The translations under genes were made by a program, and so were the position numbers. A stretch of DNA of 45,717 bases, from positions 1 through 45,717 of the forward strand of contig NZ_PVNL01000136.1 in NCBI RefSeq assembly GCF_002994635.1, given 5' to 3'. The stretch comes from Enhygromyxa salina (GTDB lineage Bacteria; Myxococcota_A; Polyangia; Nannocystales; Nannocystaceae). Positions 1 through 7,905 of the stretch are shown here, in pieces (position 1 is the first letter of the stretch; every line of letters starts with the position of its first letter). The notes beneath the pieces are model-generated. The model ran no database searches. It worked only from the letters and a program-made list of their open reading frames with translations, and was not told where the DNA came from.

Positions 1-811
1 CGGGGCTGGCATCGGGGTCGGCCCGACTCAGGTAGCGAAGCCCGGCCTCGAAGCTGCCGCTGGCCAGCGCCTCGCGATCGTGGATCTGGGCGAACGCGGC
101 CGCGAACGGCCGGCGCAGCTGCTCGACGAGCTCGACACGCCGGGTCCAGATCCGGGCGCCGACGTCGGCGAGCCCATGGTCGTAGGTGTCGAGCAGGCGC
201 GCTCGCTCGCTCGCTCGCATGTCCGCGGGTTCAGCCTTGAGCACCCGATTGCGCGAGCGCAGCAGCTTGTCATAGACTTGGACATCGCCGATGTGGGCGC
301 GCTCGCGGGCGAACACGACCCGGTCCAAGAACTGCCGCCGCGCGCTGGGCGAGCCACGCAGGATCCCCAGATCCTCGGGGGTGAACAGCACCGCCTGGAT
401 TCGGCCATAAAAGTCGACCGCCGAGCGAACCAGCTTGCCGTCGACCCGCGCGCTGCGACGCGTCGAGCGAGTCTGGCGATCGATCCGCACTTCGAGCCGC
501 GTCGGCAGCCCAAGCTCGTCGTCGAACGCCTCGAGCTCGACGCGCGCGTGTTCGCAGCCGCGCCGCAACATCGCCTTGAGGTCCGCCGTCCGAAACGAGC
601 GCAGGGTCGAGACCAGGTACAGCGCCTCGAGGATGTTGGTCTTGCCGGCCCCGTTGTGACCCCACAAGACCGTAAACCGCGGTCCAAACTCGACGACCTG
701 CCCGACCTGCCCGACCTGCCCGACCTGCCCGACTGGGTCAGCCGCCGAACCAACCTGCTCAGCCCGGAAATTCCGAAAGTCCGCGAGCGTCAGACGATTG
801 ACCGAACCCAG
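1..811 (-). CDS. recF: RecF, DNA replication/repair ATPase (3' end beyond window)
   Basis: SMC-like ATPase that loads RecA/RecFOR at single-strand gaps. The minus strand reads an N-terminal LTLADFRNFR, a Walker A GHNGAGKTN, LYLVSTLRSFR, and the family-typical SPSARRQFLDRVVF; the C-terminal part with Walker B lies outside the window. The frame is open from a TGA at 833-835, and between that stop and the conserved N-terminus there is no in-frame ATG, GTG or TTG. The only plausible start is CTG at 811, or else a frameshift lies upstream. Four 9-bp repeats insert repeated Gly-Gln-Val just before the Walker A strand. It lies downstream of dnaN on the same strand, the usual order, but a terminator-like hairpin separates them. 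Confidence 0.9.
   Translation of the reverse strand, partial: MGSVNRLTLADFRNFRAEQVGSAADPVGQVGQVGQVGQVVEFGPRFTVLWGHNGAGKTNILEALYLVSTLRSFRTADLKAMLRRGCEHARVELEAFDDELGLPTRLEVRIDRQTRSTRRSARVDGKLVRSAVDFYGRIQAVLFTPEDLGILRGSPSARRQFLDRVVFARERAHIGDVQVYDKLLRSRNRVLKAEPADMRASERARLLDTYDHGLADVGARIWTRRVELVEQLRRPFAAAFAQIHDREALASGSFEAGLRYLSRADPDASP
694..733. repeat. 9-bp tandem repeat inside recF
   Basis: Four perfect copies of CGACCTGCC (694-729) plus a partial fifth. On the recF strand each unit reads GGGCAGGTC, adding Gly-Gln-Val in frame, so copy-number change would keep the reading frame. It lies between the first beta strand and the Walker A strand of RecF. Confidence 0.95.
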
Positions 812-865
812 AGTGCACCACGCCTGTGGAGGTCATCGCCGGCAGACGCCTCGCCCGAGCAGAAA

Positions 866-963
866 AGAGCCCCCTGCTAGGGGGCCACACATGCGCCCGC
901 GAACAAACAACCCCGAGGAGCGAAGCGACCGGCGAAGTCCCGAGCTGTCTGTGGGGGTCATAA
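866..963 (-). terminator. Dispersed repeat copy A with terminator hairpin after dnaN
   Basis: Directly after the dnaN stop. In dnaN orientation the element starts ATGACCCCCACA and ends in a hairpin GCCCCCT-AGC-AGGGGGC (869-885), a perfect 7-bp stem followed by TCTTTTC, which is a good intrinsic terminator. The same unit recurs near 4277-4313 (inverted), 22575-22615 and 27247-27363, with a conserved CCACACATG next to the stem. It would reduce read-through from dnaN into recF. Confidence 0.75.
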
Positions 964-2088
964 CTAAATCCGCATGGGCATGACTACCGCGAGGAAGTCG
1001 GGGGCCTCCGCGGCGGCCTCGCCCTCGTCGGGGGCTGGACGCAGCACGCATGGGTCGAGCTCACCTTGGAAGTCGAGGTAGATGCGCTCGGTGTGGACGG
1101 CCCCGAGCGCCTCGATCAGGTAGTTCGCGTTGAAGCCCGCGGTCAGCGAGCTGCCCTCGTAGTCGACCGGGAGATCCAGGTTGATCGCCCCAAGCTCGGG
1201 GTTGTCGGCGTGGAGCTCGAGGTTGCCCTTGTCGAGCTGCAGCTTGACCGTGGCGGTCTTCTCGGGGGCGATGACCGCCGCCTGACGCAGCGCGCCCATC
1301 AGCTCCTCGCGGCCGATCCCGGCCCGACGCTGGAAGTCCTTGGGGACGACCTGCTGCCACGGCGGGAAGGTGACGTTGTTGAGCTTGACCGAGAGCGTGA
1401 GCGACTCGGCCTGGACGAACAGGTACTGATCCGAGACGCCGACCCTGCAGTCGCCCTCGACGCGATTGAGGACCTTGCGGATCTCGTCCATGCCCTTGCG
1501 CGGGATGATGATCGGCTTGGCCAGCGCCGGCCCCTGCAGCGGGACGCTGTACTTGGTCAGGCGGTGGCCGTCGGTCGAGACCATCGTGGCCTGGGCGCCG
1601 TCGGACTCGAACAGCGCGCCGTTGAGGTTGACCCGGGCTTCGTCGGTGGAGACCGAGAACAGGGTCTTGTCGATCAGGTCCACGAACTTGTGGCTGGGGA
1701 TCTCCGTGAACGTGACGCCAGCGGGATCGGGCAGCTCCGGGAAGTCGCCCTCCGGCATGCCCATGAGCTTGAACTCCGAGCGGCTGGCGAGCAGCTGCGC
1801 CCACGAGTTGTCGAGGCTCTTGACCTTGATCGCCCCCGACGGGAGCGTGCGCACGACGTTGTGCAAGTGGCGAACCCCGAGCGTGAGGCTGCCTGGATCG
1901 CTGACCTTGCACGACACGGTCTCGGTCAGCGCGATCATCATGTCGGTCGCGCAGCACACGAGCTCGTCGTTGGTGGTCGCGCGTAGCAGCACGTTGGCCA
2001 ACACCGGCATCGTGCTGCGCCGATCGGCGACAGTCTGTGCCAGGGTGAGCGCCGACAAGAAGCGGGCTTGGTCGATCTCAAACTCCAT
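964..2088 (-). CDS. dnaN: DNA polymerase III beta sliding clamp
   Basis: Processivity clamp for the replicative polymerase. About 374 residues, the normal family length. Recognisable segments are the N-terminus MEFEIDQARFLSAL, TMPVLANVLL, the STDGHRLTKY motif in the middle, and the C-terminal FLAVVMPMRI that lines the partner-binding pocket. An upstream in-frame start at 2172 exists, but the start at 2088 matches the family N-terminus and has AAGGAC six bases ahead. dnaN normally follows dnaA directly; here dnaA ends about 15 kb away with unrelated genes between. The upstream intergenic region carries DnaA-box-like sequences. Confidence 0.96.
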   Translation of the reverse strand: MEFEIDQARFLSALTLAQTVADRRSTMPVLANVLLRATTNDELVCCATDMMIALTETVSCKVSDPGSLTLGVRHLHNVVRTLPSGAIKVKSLDNSWAQLLASRSEFKLMGMPEGDFPELPDPAGVTFTEIPSHKFVDLIDKTLFSVSTDEARVNLNGALFESDGAQATMVSTDGHRLTKYSVPLQGPALAKPIIIPRKGMDEIRKVLNRVEGDCRVGVSDQYLFVQAESLTLSVKLNNVTFPPWQQVVPKDFQRRAGIGREELMGALRQAAVIAPEKTATVKLQLDKGNLELHADNPELGAINLDLPVDYEGSSLTAGFNANYLIEALGAVHTERIYLDFQGELDPCVLRPAPDEGEAAAEAPDFLAVVMPMRI

Positions 2089-2396
2089 CGGGGTCCTTGC
2101 TCGCAGGGTTGTACCAGTCCGCCGGGTCGGTTGGGAGGGCGTTGCGACGACTCGATTGTCCGCGCGGGACAAGGTGATCAGGTAGTTAAAATTTTAAAAG
2201 AACTCTCGATCTCGATCTGTCCTGTGGATTTGGGGGTAACCAGGATAACAACTTGATTTCACTGCATAATTCGCTGGATATCTCGCGGGGATCACAGTGG
2301 ACGAAACGCCCGGTTGTCCCCTGTTGGTCGGCGCGGTCTGCCATCCCCCGACAATTCTCCCCGGCCTGTGGAGAGCACCCAGCGCTGCGCGCTGAC
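2089..2396. promoter_or_regulatory. dnaN upstream region, AT-rich with DnaA-box-like sites
   Basis: About 308 bases with no gene. Bases 2185-2205 are unusually AT-rich (GTTAAAATTTTAAAAG) for this genome. Next to it are TGTGGATTT (2222-2230, two mismatches to the DnaA box TGTGGATAA) and GGATAAC; another CTGTGGAGA lies near 2368. This probably contains the dnaN promoter and possibly DnaA control sites. It is a weaker cluster than the one upstream of dnaA. Confidence 0.45.
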
Positions 2397-4199
2397 TCAC
2401 TTTGCACCCGACCGCAGCATCGAGCTGCGGATCGCGGGGAGCGGGGCCGCTGCGTGGCTGAGCAGGTCGTCGTGGAAGCGCCGCAGCGAGTCGTCGGCTC
2501 CGGCGGCGCGCTGCTCGAGCAGCCAGGCCTCGCGGAGGTCGAGGATCATCAGCTTGCCCAGGGTGTAGCCGAGGTACATCGGATCAAAGGTGCCCCGCAC
2601 CGCCTGCTGACGGGCGTTGACGGGGTCTTGAAACGCCTTGGTCTCGAACAGCTCGGTCGCGGTGTCGAGGCTCATGCCCTGGGCGTGGAGGCCCAGCGCG
2701 GCGATGAACCGGACGTCGCGGAGCAGCGCGTTCTGGAGCTGCCCGAGCTGGACCCGAGGGTCGTCGGACAGGCCCTGCTCCAACATCATCTGCTCGGTGT
2801 AGTGGGCCCATCCCTCGCCGGTGGTGAAGTTCCACAGCGACTGAAGGATGTGCGACTCGTTGTGGGCGACGTGCAGGCTGTGCAGGAAGTGGCCGGGCCA
2901 GACCTCGTGGACGGTGATGAACAGCAGGTCGGTGCGGCCGGGGATGTAGGTGCGCTGCTGCTCGGCCGGCCAGGCCGGATCCGGCGGTGAGATGTAGTAG
3001 AAGCTGGGCAGCGAGGTCTGCTCGAACGGCCCGGCGGCGTCGAGGAACGCGCTGTTCCAGCGCATGAAGGGCGGGGTCTCGACGACCTCGACGATCGCGT
3101 CCGCGCCCGCGCCCGCGCCCGCGCCCGCATTCGGGATCGTGACGAGCTCGTGGTCGATCAGGAACTGCCGGGCGCTTGCGGCCTGCTGTGTAGCCTCGGC
3201 CAGGACCTGGTCGGGCGCGGGCTTGTCGGCGGTCACCGACGCCATGACCTGGGCGACCGATTTGCGCGGCGCGATCTGCTTGGCCGCCGCCTCGACGAGC
3301 GCGAGGTTGCGGTCCAGGTCGGCCTCGGCCATGCGCGTGAGGGTTGCGAGATCCAGCTCGATCCCCTGGGTGCGCGCGAGCATCTCCAGCAGCCCGTCAG
3401 CGCCGAGCGCGAACTCGTCGGTGGCGCTGCCCTGGCGCTCGAGCAAGAACGCCTCGTAGCCGCGCAGGGCCGAAGCGAGCGCAGCCAAAGCCTCGTCGAG
3501 CTTGCCCTGGTCGGCCTGGCTCAGCCCCCCAAGCGCGAGCGGGACGTCGACCTCGACGAAGCTGATCGTGCCGCGGACCTGCATCAGGGCGGTCTCGACG
3601 AACGGGCGCGGCAGGTAGTCCTCGAGGTTGAGCTGGGCCTGCTCGAGGTGGGTGACGCCGGCCCGCGCGGCGTCGCCGACCGCCTGGGCGCGCGCGGACA
3701 AGGGCGCGTAGCTACGGCTGATGTAGGGCGTGAGCTCGACGTCGGCCATGTAGAACATCGGGTTGCGCCACGGCGCGCGGCGGACCTCGAGCTCGAACAG
3801 CTCGCCATCGAAGGTCGAGATCAGCGCGGCCTGCTCGACCTGGGCGCGCGCACCCAGCTCCGCCGGCTCGAAGCTGCGCAGCAACTCCAGCGCGATCTTC
3901 AGCCGGTTGATCTCGGCCGCGAGACCGTCCGCCGAGCAGTCGCGGACCCGGCCGTCGTACTTGTGCAGCCCGAGCGTGACCGCGCGCAGCGGGTAGGCGT
4001 CGAAGTAGTCGTCGAGCAGCTGGCTGGCGGTCTCGAAGAACTGCGCGTCGACGCTGAGCTCGACCGGGGGCTCTGGGGTGATCGTCGGCTCGGGTGGCGG
4101 CGGCGGCGTGTCCTGGACGCGCGGACGCGTCACACACGCCGCAAGCACTACCGGACACAGCGCCAGCGTCGCGCGGATCATGCGGGCACTGCGGATCAT
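2397..4199 (-). CDS. DUF885-family putative metallopeptidase, lipoprotein
   Basis: 600 residues. The N-terminus has a short basic region, a hydrophobic stretch and the lipobox LAAC, so it is probably anchored in the cell envelope; a Pro/Glu-rich linker follows (PPPPPEPTITPEPP). The C-terminal half carries HEVWPGHFLH at about residues 431-440, the HExxPGH signature of DUF885 proteins, which are presumed zinc-dependent peptidases; the substrate is unknown. A short Gly-Ala tract near residues 360-367 comes from a GCGCCC microsatellite. A second ATG 18 bases downstream could be the start; the lipobox is kept either way. No operon partner is evident. Confidence 0.82.
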   Translation of the reverse strand: MIRSARMIRATLALCPVVLAACVTRPRVQDTPPPPPEPTITPEPPVELSVDAQFFETASQLLDDYFDAYPLRAVTLGLHKYDGRVRDCSADGLAAEINRLKIALELLRSFEPAELGARAQVEQAALISTFDGELFELEVRRAPWRNPMFYMADVELTPYISRSYAPLSARAQAVGDAARAGVTHLEQAQLNLEDYLPRPFVETALMQVRGTISFVEVDVPLALGGLSQADQGKLDEALAALASALRGYEAFLLERQGSATDEFALGADGLLEMLARTQGIELDLATLTRMAEADLDRNLALVEAAAKQIAPRKSVAQVMASVTADKPAPDQVLAEATQQAASARQFLIDHELVTIPNAGAGAGAGADAIVEVVETPPFMRWNSAFLDAAGPFEQTSLPSFYYISPPDPAWPAEQQRTYIPGRTDLLFITVHEVWPGHFLHSLHVAHNESHILQSLWNFTTGEGWAHYTEQMMLEQGLSDDPRVQLGQLQNALLRDVRFIAALGLHAQGMSLDTATELFETKAFQDPVNARQQAVRGTFDPMYLGYTLGKLMILDLREAWLLEQRAAGADDSLRRFHDDLLSHAAAPLPAIRSSMLRSGAK

Positions 4200-4276
4200 G
4201 CGGTGACCCTACGCCGACGTCACAAGCCCGACAACATCGAGTCGCCGAGCTTGCCGCAGCCGAGGGGGCCGCTGGT

Positions 4277-4313
4277 CCGCGAGGACATGTGTGGCCCCCC
4301 GTCTGGGGGGCTC
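4277..4313 (-). repeat. Dispersed repeat copy B (inverted orientation)
   Basis: Carries CATGTGTGG followed by a hairpin with 7-bp arms (4294-4300 and 4305-4311, loop GTCT). It is the reverse complement of the copies at 866, 22575 and 27247. It lies between the DUF885 gene start and the 3' end of boxB, and so probably terminates boxB transcripts. Confidence 0.7.
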
Positions 4314-4330
4314 ACGCGCGACAGCCCGCG

Positions 4331-5758
4331 CTACAGCCTGACGTACTCGAACTCGGCCGGCTGGCCCTCGATCCCGCGCGCGGGCGGGGCGATCCAGTTG
4401 GCGAACTTCCCGGGCTCGTAGACCGGCTTCATGATCGAGATCAGGTAGTCGTTGTCTTCCGGCACCAGCAGCCAGCGGTGCTTGTTGGCCTCGAACTCCT
4501 GCTCGCTGATCAGCTCACCCGCGGGGTTGAACAGGTGGCCGGCGTAGATGCCCTGGTGGCGATGAAAGCGGGTGCTCGGCAGCGTGAGCCGGACGCTGCA
4601 GCCCTCGGCCTCGAGCGCCTTGTTCCACTTGCGCAGGGCCTTCTCGCAGTCGGCCACGTACTCGTCGCGGAGCAGCGCGTTGAGGGCGTTGCGCAGCGGG
4701 ATGTCCTTGTCGACCAGCACGCCGCCCTCGACGTGGGGCAGCCGGTAGGTCCCGCCGATCGCCTTGTGATCGTCGTACTTCTTCATCTCGCGGTAGCGGC
4801 CCTTGAGCCCCGAGCCAAAGAAGTCAGCGGCGTTGTTGGACACCTCGCCGCCGAACAGATCGAGGCTGTAGGTGAACCAGTAGTTGATCGTCCGCTGGAT
4901 CAGATCGAAGTCGATCCCGCCCTGGGCCCGGACGTCGCCGTTGGGGTCGAGCTTCTGCAGCTGCGCGCTGCGCTGGATGATCCGCTGCATGCCGGTCTGG
5001 CCCACGAACAGGTGGTGGGCCTCTTCGGTCAGCATGAACTCGGTCGTGCGCGCGAGCGGGTCGAAGCCCGACTCGGCCAGCGCGGCCAGCTGAAACTTGC
5101 CGTCCCGATCCGTGAACATCGCAAACGCGAAGAAGCTGAGCCAGTGATCGCAGGGCTGGTTGAAGGCGCCGAGGATCCGCGGCTTGTCGACGTCGCCCGA
5201 GCGCCGGTTGAGCAGCTCGTCGGCCTCGTCGCGGCCGTCGCGGCCGAAGTGCTTGTGGAGCAGGTAGACCATCGCCCACAGGTGCCGGCCCTCTTCGACG
5301 TTGACCTGAAACAGGTTGCGCATGTCGTAGAGGCTGGGCGCCATGTGCCCGAGCAGGCGCTGCTGCTCGACCGACGCGGGCTCGGTGTCGGCCTGGGTCA
5401 CGATGATCCGCCGCAAGGAATTGCGGAACTCACCGGGGACCTCCGTCCAGGCCGGCTTGCCGGCGTCGTCGCCACAGCGGATCTGCGAGGTGCTGGCCTC
5501 GCGGGGGTTCAAGAAGATGCCCCAGCGGTAGTCGGGCATGCGGACGTGGTCGTAGTGCGCCCAGCCGTCGGTGCTGACGCTGGTCGCCGTGCGCAGATAG
5601 ACCGGCTTGTCGGCGAAGTCCGAGGGGCCCATGTCGTTCCACCACTCGAGGTAGTTGGGCAGCCACTGCTCGAGCGCGCGTCGCAGCTTGGTGTCGTCGG
5701 CGAGGCCGACGTTGTTGGGGATCTTGGCGTTGAGGTCGACTGAGGTGCTTGCCGTCAT
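4331..5758 (-). CDS. boxB: Benzoyl-CoA 2,3-epoxidase, oxygenase subunit BoxB
   Basis: Class I diiron monooxygenase that epoxidises benzoyl-CoA in the aerobic box pathway, taking electrons from BoxA. 475 residues, family length. Strongly recognisable stretches are TEPASVEQQRLLG (from about 125), the diiron motif EEGRH at 155-159, D217, and the second motif EEAHH at 245-249; E126, E156, H159, D217, E246 and H249 are the likely iron ligands. It starts 24 bases after boxC with AAGGAC upstream, so the two genes form an operon with the lyase first. No boxA (reductase), benzoate-CoA ligase or aldehyde dehydrogenase gene is in this window. Confidence 0.95.
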   Translation of the reverse strand: MTASTSVDLNAKIPNNVGLADDTKLRRALEQWLPNYLEWWNDMGPSDFADKPVYLRTATSVSTDGWAHYDHVRMPDYRWGIFLNPREASTSQIRCGDDAGKPAWTEVPGEFRNSLRRIIVTQADTEPASVEQQRLLGHMAPSLYDMRNLFQVNVEEGRHLWAMVYLLHKHFGRDGRDEADELLNRRSGDVDKPRILGAFNQPCDHWLSFFAFAMFTDRDGKFQLAALAESGFDPLARTTEFMLTEEAHHLFVGQTGMQRIIQRSAQLQKLDPNGDVRAQGGIDFDLIQRTINYWFTYSLDLFGGEVSNNAADFFGSGLKGRYREMKKYDDHKAIGGTYRLPHVEGGVLVDKDIPLRNALNALLRDEYVADCEKALRKWNKALEAEGCSVRLTLPSTRFHRHQGIYAGHLFNPAGELISEQEFEANKHRWLLVPEDNDYLISIMKPVYEPGKFANWIAPPARGIEGQPAEFEYVRL

Positions 5759-5782
5759 CAGTTGGTGTCCTTCTCGCGAGGG

Positions 5783-7513
5783 TTAGACTCGTTCCCAGTC
5801 GAAGCGCGGGCGCTCCGGGCGACCGTAGAGCGTGAGTGCGCCCTCGGGCCCGGTCGCGTTGGGCCGAATGAAGATCCAGTTTTGCCAGGCGGTGAGCCGG
5901 GCGAAGATCTTGGAGTCACAATTTTCTGGGCCGGGGAAGCGCAGGTTGGCCTCCATGCCCGTCAGTGCGTCGGGAGACAGGCTCACGCGCTCTTCGATCG
6001 CGACCCGGGTGTCGTCGTCCCAGTCGATGTCGTCGAGCAGCATGGTCACGAGCCCGGCCTCGTCGGCTTGCTCGGCCCCGAGGACCTCACCGTTCATGCC
6101 GCGCAGGGCCTCGAGCTGGTCTGGCTCACCGATGAACCGGACCGCGAGGCGGTGGTGACCGTGGCTCATCGCCAGCGGGCCCCAGTTGATCTCGCTGGCG
6201 CCGACCTGGACCGGGCTGTCGGGATCATCGAGGAGGTAGAAGCGATCGCTGGCCAGCGCGAGCTCGAGCAGGTTGCCGCCCCAGCCGGTCCCGGCCGCGC
6301 CGATCGCAAAGAACGAGCGGCTGGTCAGATCCATGCGCCGCAGCGTGCGGGCCATGAAGAACACGATCTCGCGGGTGAACCAGGCCTGTGACCCGGGGTG
6401 CTTGGCGGGGTCCCCCGCGTCGAGCAGCGCCTGGTCGTAGGCGATCGTGCGCGCGACGTCGCACTCGACCTCGACGAGGACCAGCCCGATCCCGATGTGG
6501 TTGACGCGCAGCTGCAGCAGCGCGTCGTCGAGCTCACGGTAGGCACGCAGCGCCCAGACCGAGTCGCCCGCGGCGTGGATCGCCGCCGGGCCCTCGCGGA
6601 CCAGCGCGAGGTCGGCCTCGCTCGGGCCGCGGACCTTCAGGGTGGCGATCCGGGTGTTCGTGTCGCACTCGAGCTTCACGCAGGTGTACTGGCGACTGGT
6701 GGTCGTCCCGTCGCCGCTCAGCTCGATCTGCAGGCGGCCGAGCGCGACGCCCTGGCGCGGCGTGTCGCCGTCCTGGGCGTTGATCTGCGCGGTGGCTTCG
6801 GCGGCCAGCTCGGCGGCCCGGGCCTGCAGCTTCGCGTCGAACTTCGAGCGCGGGAACACCCCGTCGACCAGGTTCCACTTGACGGCCTTGCTGCCGCGGA
6901 CGCCCTCGGCGGTGGTCGAGAACACGTCGGCGAGGTCGCGTCGGATCTTGCGCTTGTCGACCAGGCGGGTGAGCCCGCCCGTGCCCGGCAGCACGCCGAG
7001 CAGCGGCACCTCGGGCAGGCTGACCGCCGAGTTGCCGTCGTCTTGCAGGTAGATCTCTTTACAGGCCAGCGCGAGCTCGTAGCCACCGCCCGCGGTGGTG
7101 CCGTTGCAGGCCGCGACGTAGATCTGCGCGCTGTTGTGGGTCGCGTCCTCGAGCTCGCAGCGGGTCTCGTTGGTGAACTTGCAGAAGTTCACCTTCCACG
7201 CGTGCGAGCTCTGACCGAGCATCGTGATGTTGGCTCCGGCACAAAAGGCCCGGTCGTTGCCCGACGAGAGCAGCACCGTGCGGACCTCGGGATGCTCGAA
7301 GCGCATGCGCCGGACGATGTCCGCGAGCTCGATGTCGACGCCGAGGTCGTAGCTGTTGAGCTTGAGCTCGTAGCCCGGGACCAGACCGCCGTCGGGGTCC
7401 ACGTCCATGATGACCTTGGCGATCCCGCCGTCGTACTCGACCCTCCAGTGCTTATAGGAGGAAGGGTCCTTCTCGAACTCGACCTGTACGGTCTGCGCTG
7501 CACCGTCACCCAT
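5783..7513 (-). CDS. boxC: Benzoyl-CoA-dihydrodiol lyase BoxC (2,3-epoxybenzoyl-CoA dihydrolase)
   Basis: Crotonase-fold enzyme that opens 2,3-epoxybenzoyl-CoA hydrolytically to a semialdehyde CoA ester plus formate. 576 residues, as expected for the double-crotonase BoxC. Seen: SGNDRAFCAGANITMLG in the first crotonase domain, NGTTAGGGYELALAC for the oxyanion loop, PEVPLLGVLPGTGGLTRL, and a second, more divergent domain after about residue 280. First gene of a boxC-boxB operon; a long perfect dyad lies 57-85 bases upstream of the start. No strong Shine-Dalgarno sequence is visible at the ATG. Confidence 0.95.
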   Translation of the reverse strand: MGDGAAQTVQVEFEKDPSSYKHWRVEYDGGIAKVIMDVDPDGGLVPGYELKLNSYDLGVDIELADIVRRMRFEHPEVRTVLLSSGNDRAFCAGANITMLGQSSHAWKVNFCKFTNETRCELEDATHNSAQIYVAACNGTTAGGGYELALACKEIYLQDDGNSAVSLPEVPLLGVLPGTGGLTRLVDKRKIRRDLADVFSTTAEGVRGSKAVKWNLVDGVFPRSKFDAKLQARAAELAAEATAQINAQDGDTPRQGVALGRLQIELSGDGTTTSRQYTCVKLECDTNTRIATLKVRGPSEADLALVREGPAAIHAAGDSVWALRAYRELDDALLQLRVNHIGIGLVLVEVECDVARTIAYDQALLDAGDPAKHPGSQAWFTREIVFFMARTLRRMDLTSRSFFAIGAAGTGWGGNLLELALASDRFYLLDDPDSPVQVGASEINWGPLAMSHGHHRLAVRFIGEPDQLEALRGMNGEVLGAEQADEAGLVTMLLDDIDWDDDTRVAIEERVSLSPDALTGMEANLRFPGPENCDSKIFARLTAWQNWIFIRPNATGPEGALTLYGRPERPRFDWERV

Positions 7514-7905
7514 GTGGATGGAAAATAGCAGCCAGTCGGGGATTCAGGGCTGGAGGCCCGCGTGCGGCGTCGCACGATAGAACGCTGAATTCGTGCGAGT
7601 ACACACGGGTATTTGCCTGTTTAGCGATCCGCGCTCGAGCTGTGCTTTCGCGTTCGCGCGGCGGCTCGTGGGCATCGTGCGGGTCTGTGTGGTGTCGGTC
7701 GCCGCGCCGCACCAACGACCGCGCCGGGGTCGTGAGTCGCCGATCGAGAAATCGCACGGTAGCTCGCTCACGAGCGTGGGTCCGCGCGACGGTCCCGGAG
7801 CGTTCGTGTGAGACCACACCGAAAATCGCGCTCGCCGGGGGTCGAGTCATCCCGACCAGCGCTCAGGCCCCTTCCCTAGAGTCCGGCTCCTGGGTCACGC
7901 GCGAC
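7514..7905. other. Intergenic region upstream of boxCB
   Basis: 392 bases between the boxC start and the 3' end of the cysteine-rich lipoprotein gene. Apart from the dyad at 7570-7598 I see no gene and no clear terminator; open frames here have no recognisable protein features. Confidence 0.5.
7570..7598. promoter_or_regulatory. Inverted repeat upstream of boxC (probable operator)
   Basis: Perfect 8-base arms TCGCACGA (7570-7577) and TCGTGCGA (7591-7598), with 13 bases between. Arm centres are 21 bp apart, two helical turns, as expected for a dimeric repressor or activator site. It sits in the boxCB promoter zone. No regulator gene is adjacent, so the binding protein is unknown. Confidence 0.5.

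Noticed and set aside
80..880. Plus-strand open frame over recF
   Set aside because: Antisense shadow; the minus strand contains the RecF motifs.
1066..1986. Long open frame antisense to dnaN
   Set aside because: Shadow of a high-GC gene; no protein family features and the opposite strand is clearly DnaN.
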